Source of the DNA: an uncultured Clostridium sp.
GTDB taxonomy: Bacteria; Bacillota_A; Clostridia; TANB77; CAG-508
Assembly (NCBI GenBank): GCA_947382445.1
Contig: CANCZH010000089.1
Span: forward strand, 1-6,035
Length of the DNA stretch: 6,035 bases
Direction of reading: 5' to 3'
This document shows positions 6,007-6,035 of this stretch, piece after piece (the first letter of the stretch is position 1; the number at the start of each line of letters is the position of its first letter). Under the pieces are notes generated by a model that did not search any database, had not been told where the DNA came from, and saw only the letters and a program-made list of their open reading frames with translations. Position numbers and translations under genes: made by a program.

Positions 6007-6035
6007 CTTTTTTACAAAGTGAAAAATAGACAGAT

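Noticed and set aside
6007..6035. Possible C-terminal end of the upstream sheath gene (a TAA occurs on the minus strand in this stretch)
   Set aside because: Fewer than ten codons are visible and the frame cannot be chosen; nothing resembles a sheath C-terminus. It may simply be the leader between sheath and tube genes.
1..6035. Internal promoters from TATAAT-like strings, CRISPR arrays, tRNA genes, insertion sequences or attachment sites
   Set aside because: TATAAT-like strings are frequent by chance in such AT-rich DNA and none has a convincing -35 partner in a gap. No regularly spaced repeats, cloverleaf, transposase frame or terminal inverted repeats were seen.

Overview
The window is an interior slice of a contractile-tail (myovirus-type) morphogenesis operon, read entirely on the minus strand. 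The organism is probably a low-GC Firmicute, most likely a Clostridia-like host. Reasons: the DNA is strongly AT-rich, stops are mostly TAA, several ribosome binding sites are strong purine-rich AGGAG types, and the gene order matches the tail block of Bacillus PBSX and clostridial prophages or diffocins. The same module is used by intact phages and by R-type tailocins, and the window alone cannot separate the two. No host genes, integrase, capsid, lysis or regulatory genes are present.

Layout in the direction of transcription (high to low coordinates): a short untranslated stretch to the window edge (6007-6035); the tail tube protein (XkdM-like, 5517-5990); the tail assembly chaperone (XkdN-like, 5029-5481); a -1 frame extension of that chaperone (down to 4826); a hairpin (4815-4845); the tape measure protein (XkdO-like, 1871-4789); a LysM-tailed baseplate protein (XkdP-like, 1206-1871); the baseplate hub protein (XkdQ-like, 230-1192); and the start of a DUF2577 protein (XkdR-like, 1-233, cut by the window edge). 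Genes are separated by 13 to 36 bases or overlap by 1 or 4 bases, so this is one polycistronic unit with translational coupling at its distal end.

How they work together, from knowledge of the families: hub, LysM protein and baseplate components form the platform. The tape measure protein, covered by the chaperone and its frameshifted long form, fixes the tail length. XkdM subunits then polymerise around the tape measure to give the tube, and the sheath (expected just beyond position 6035) assembles outside it.

The main point beyond ordinary annotation is a complete programmed -1 ribosomal frameshift signal at the end of the chaperone gene. It consists of the heptamer A_AAA_AAC in the correct phase directly before the TAA stop, an 8-base spacer, and a 14-bp stem-loop. 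The -1 frame is open for 68 further codons and ends in a very basic tail. This is the equivalent of the lambda gpG/gpGT system, and the extension would be missed if only the zero-frame ORF were annotated. I saw no sign of a wholly unknown system; the block is a known type with some noteworthy translational architecture.
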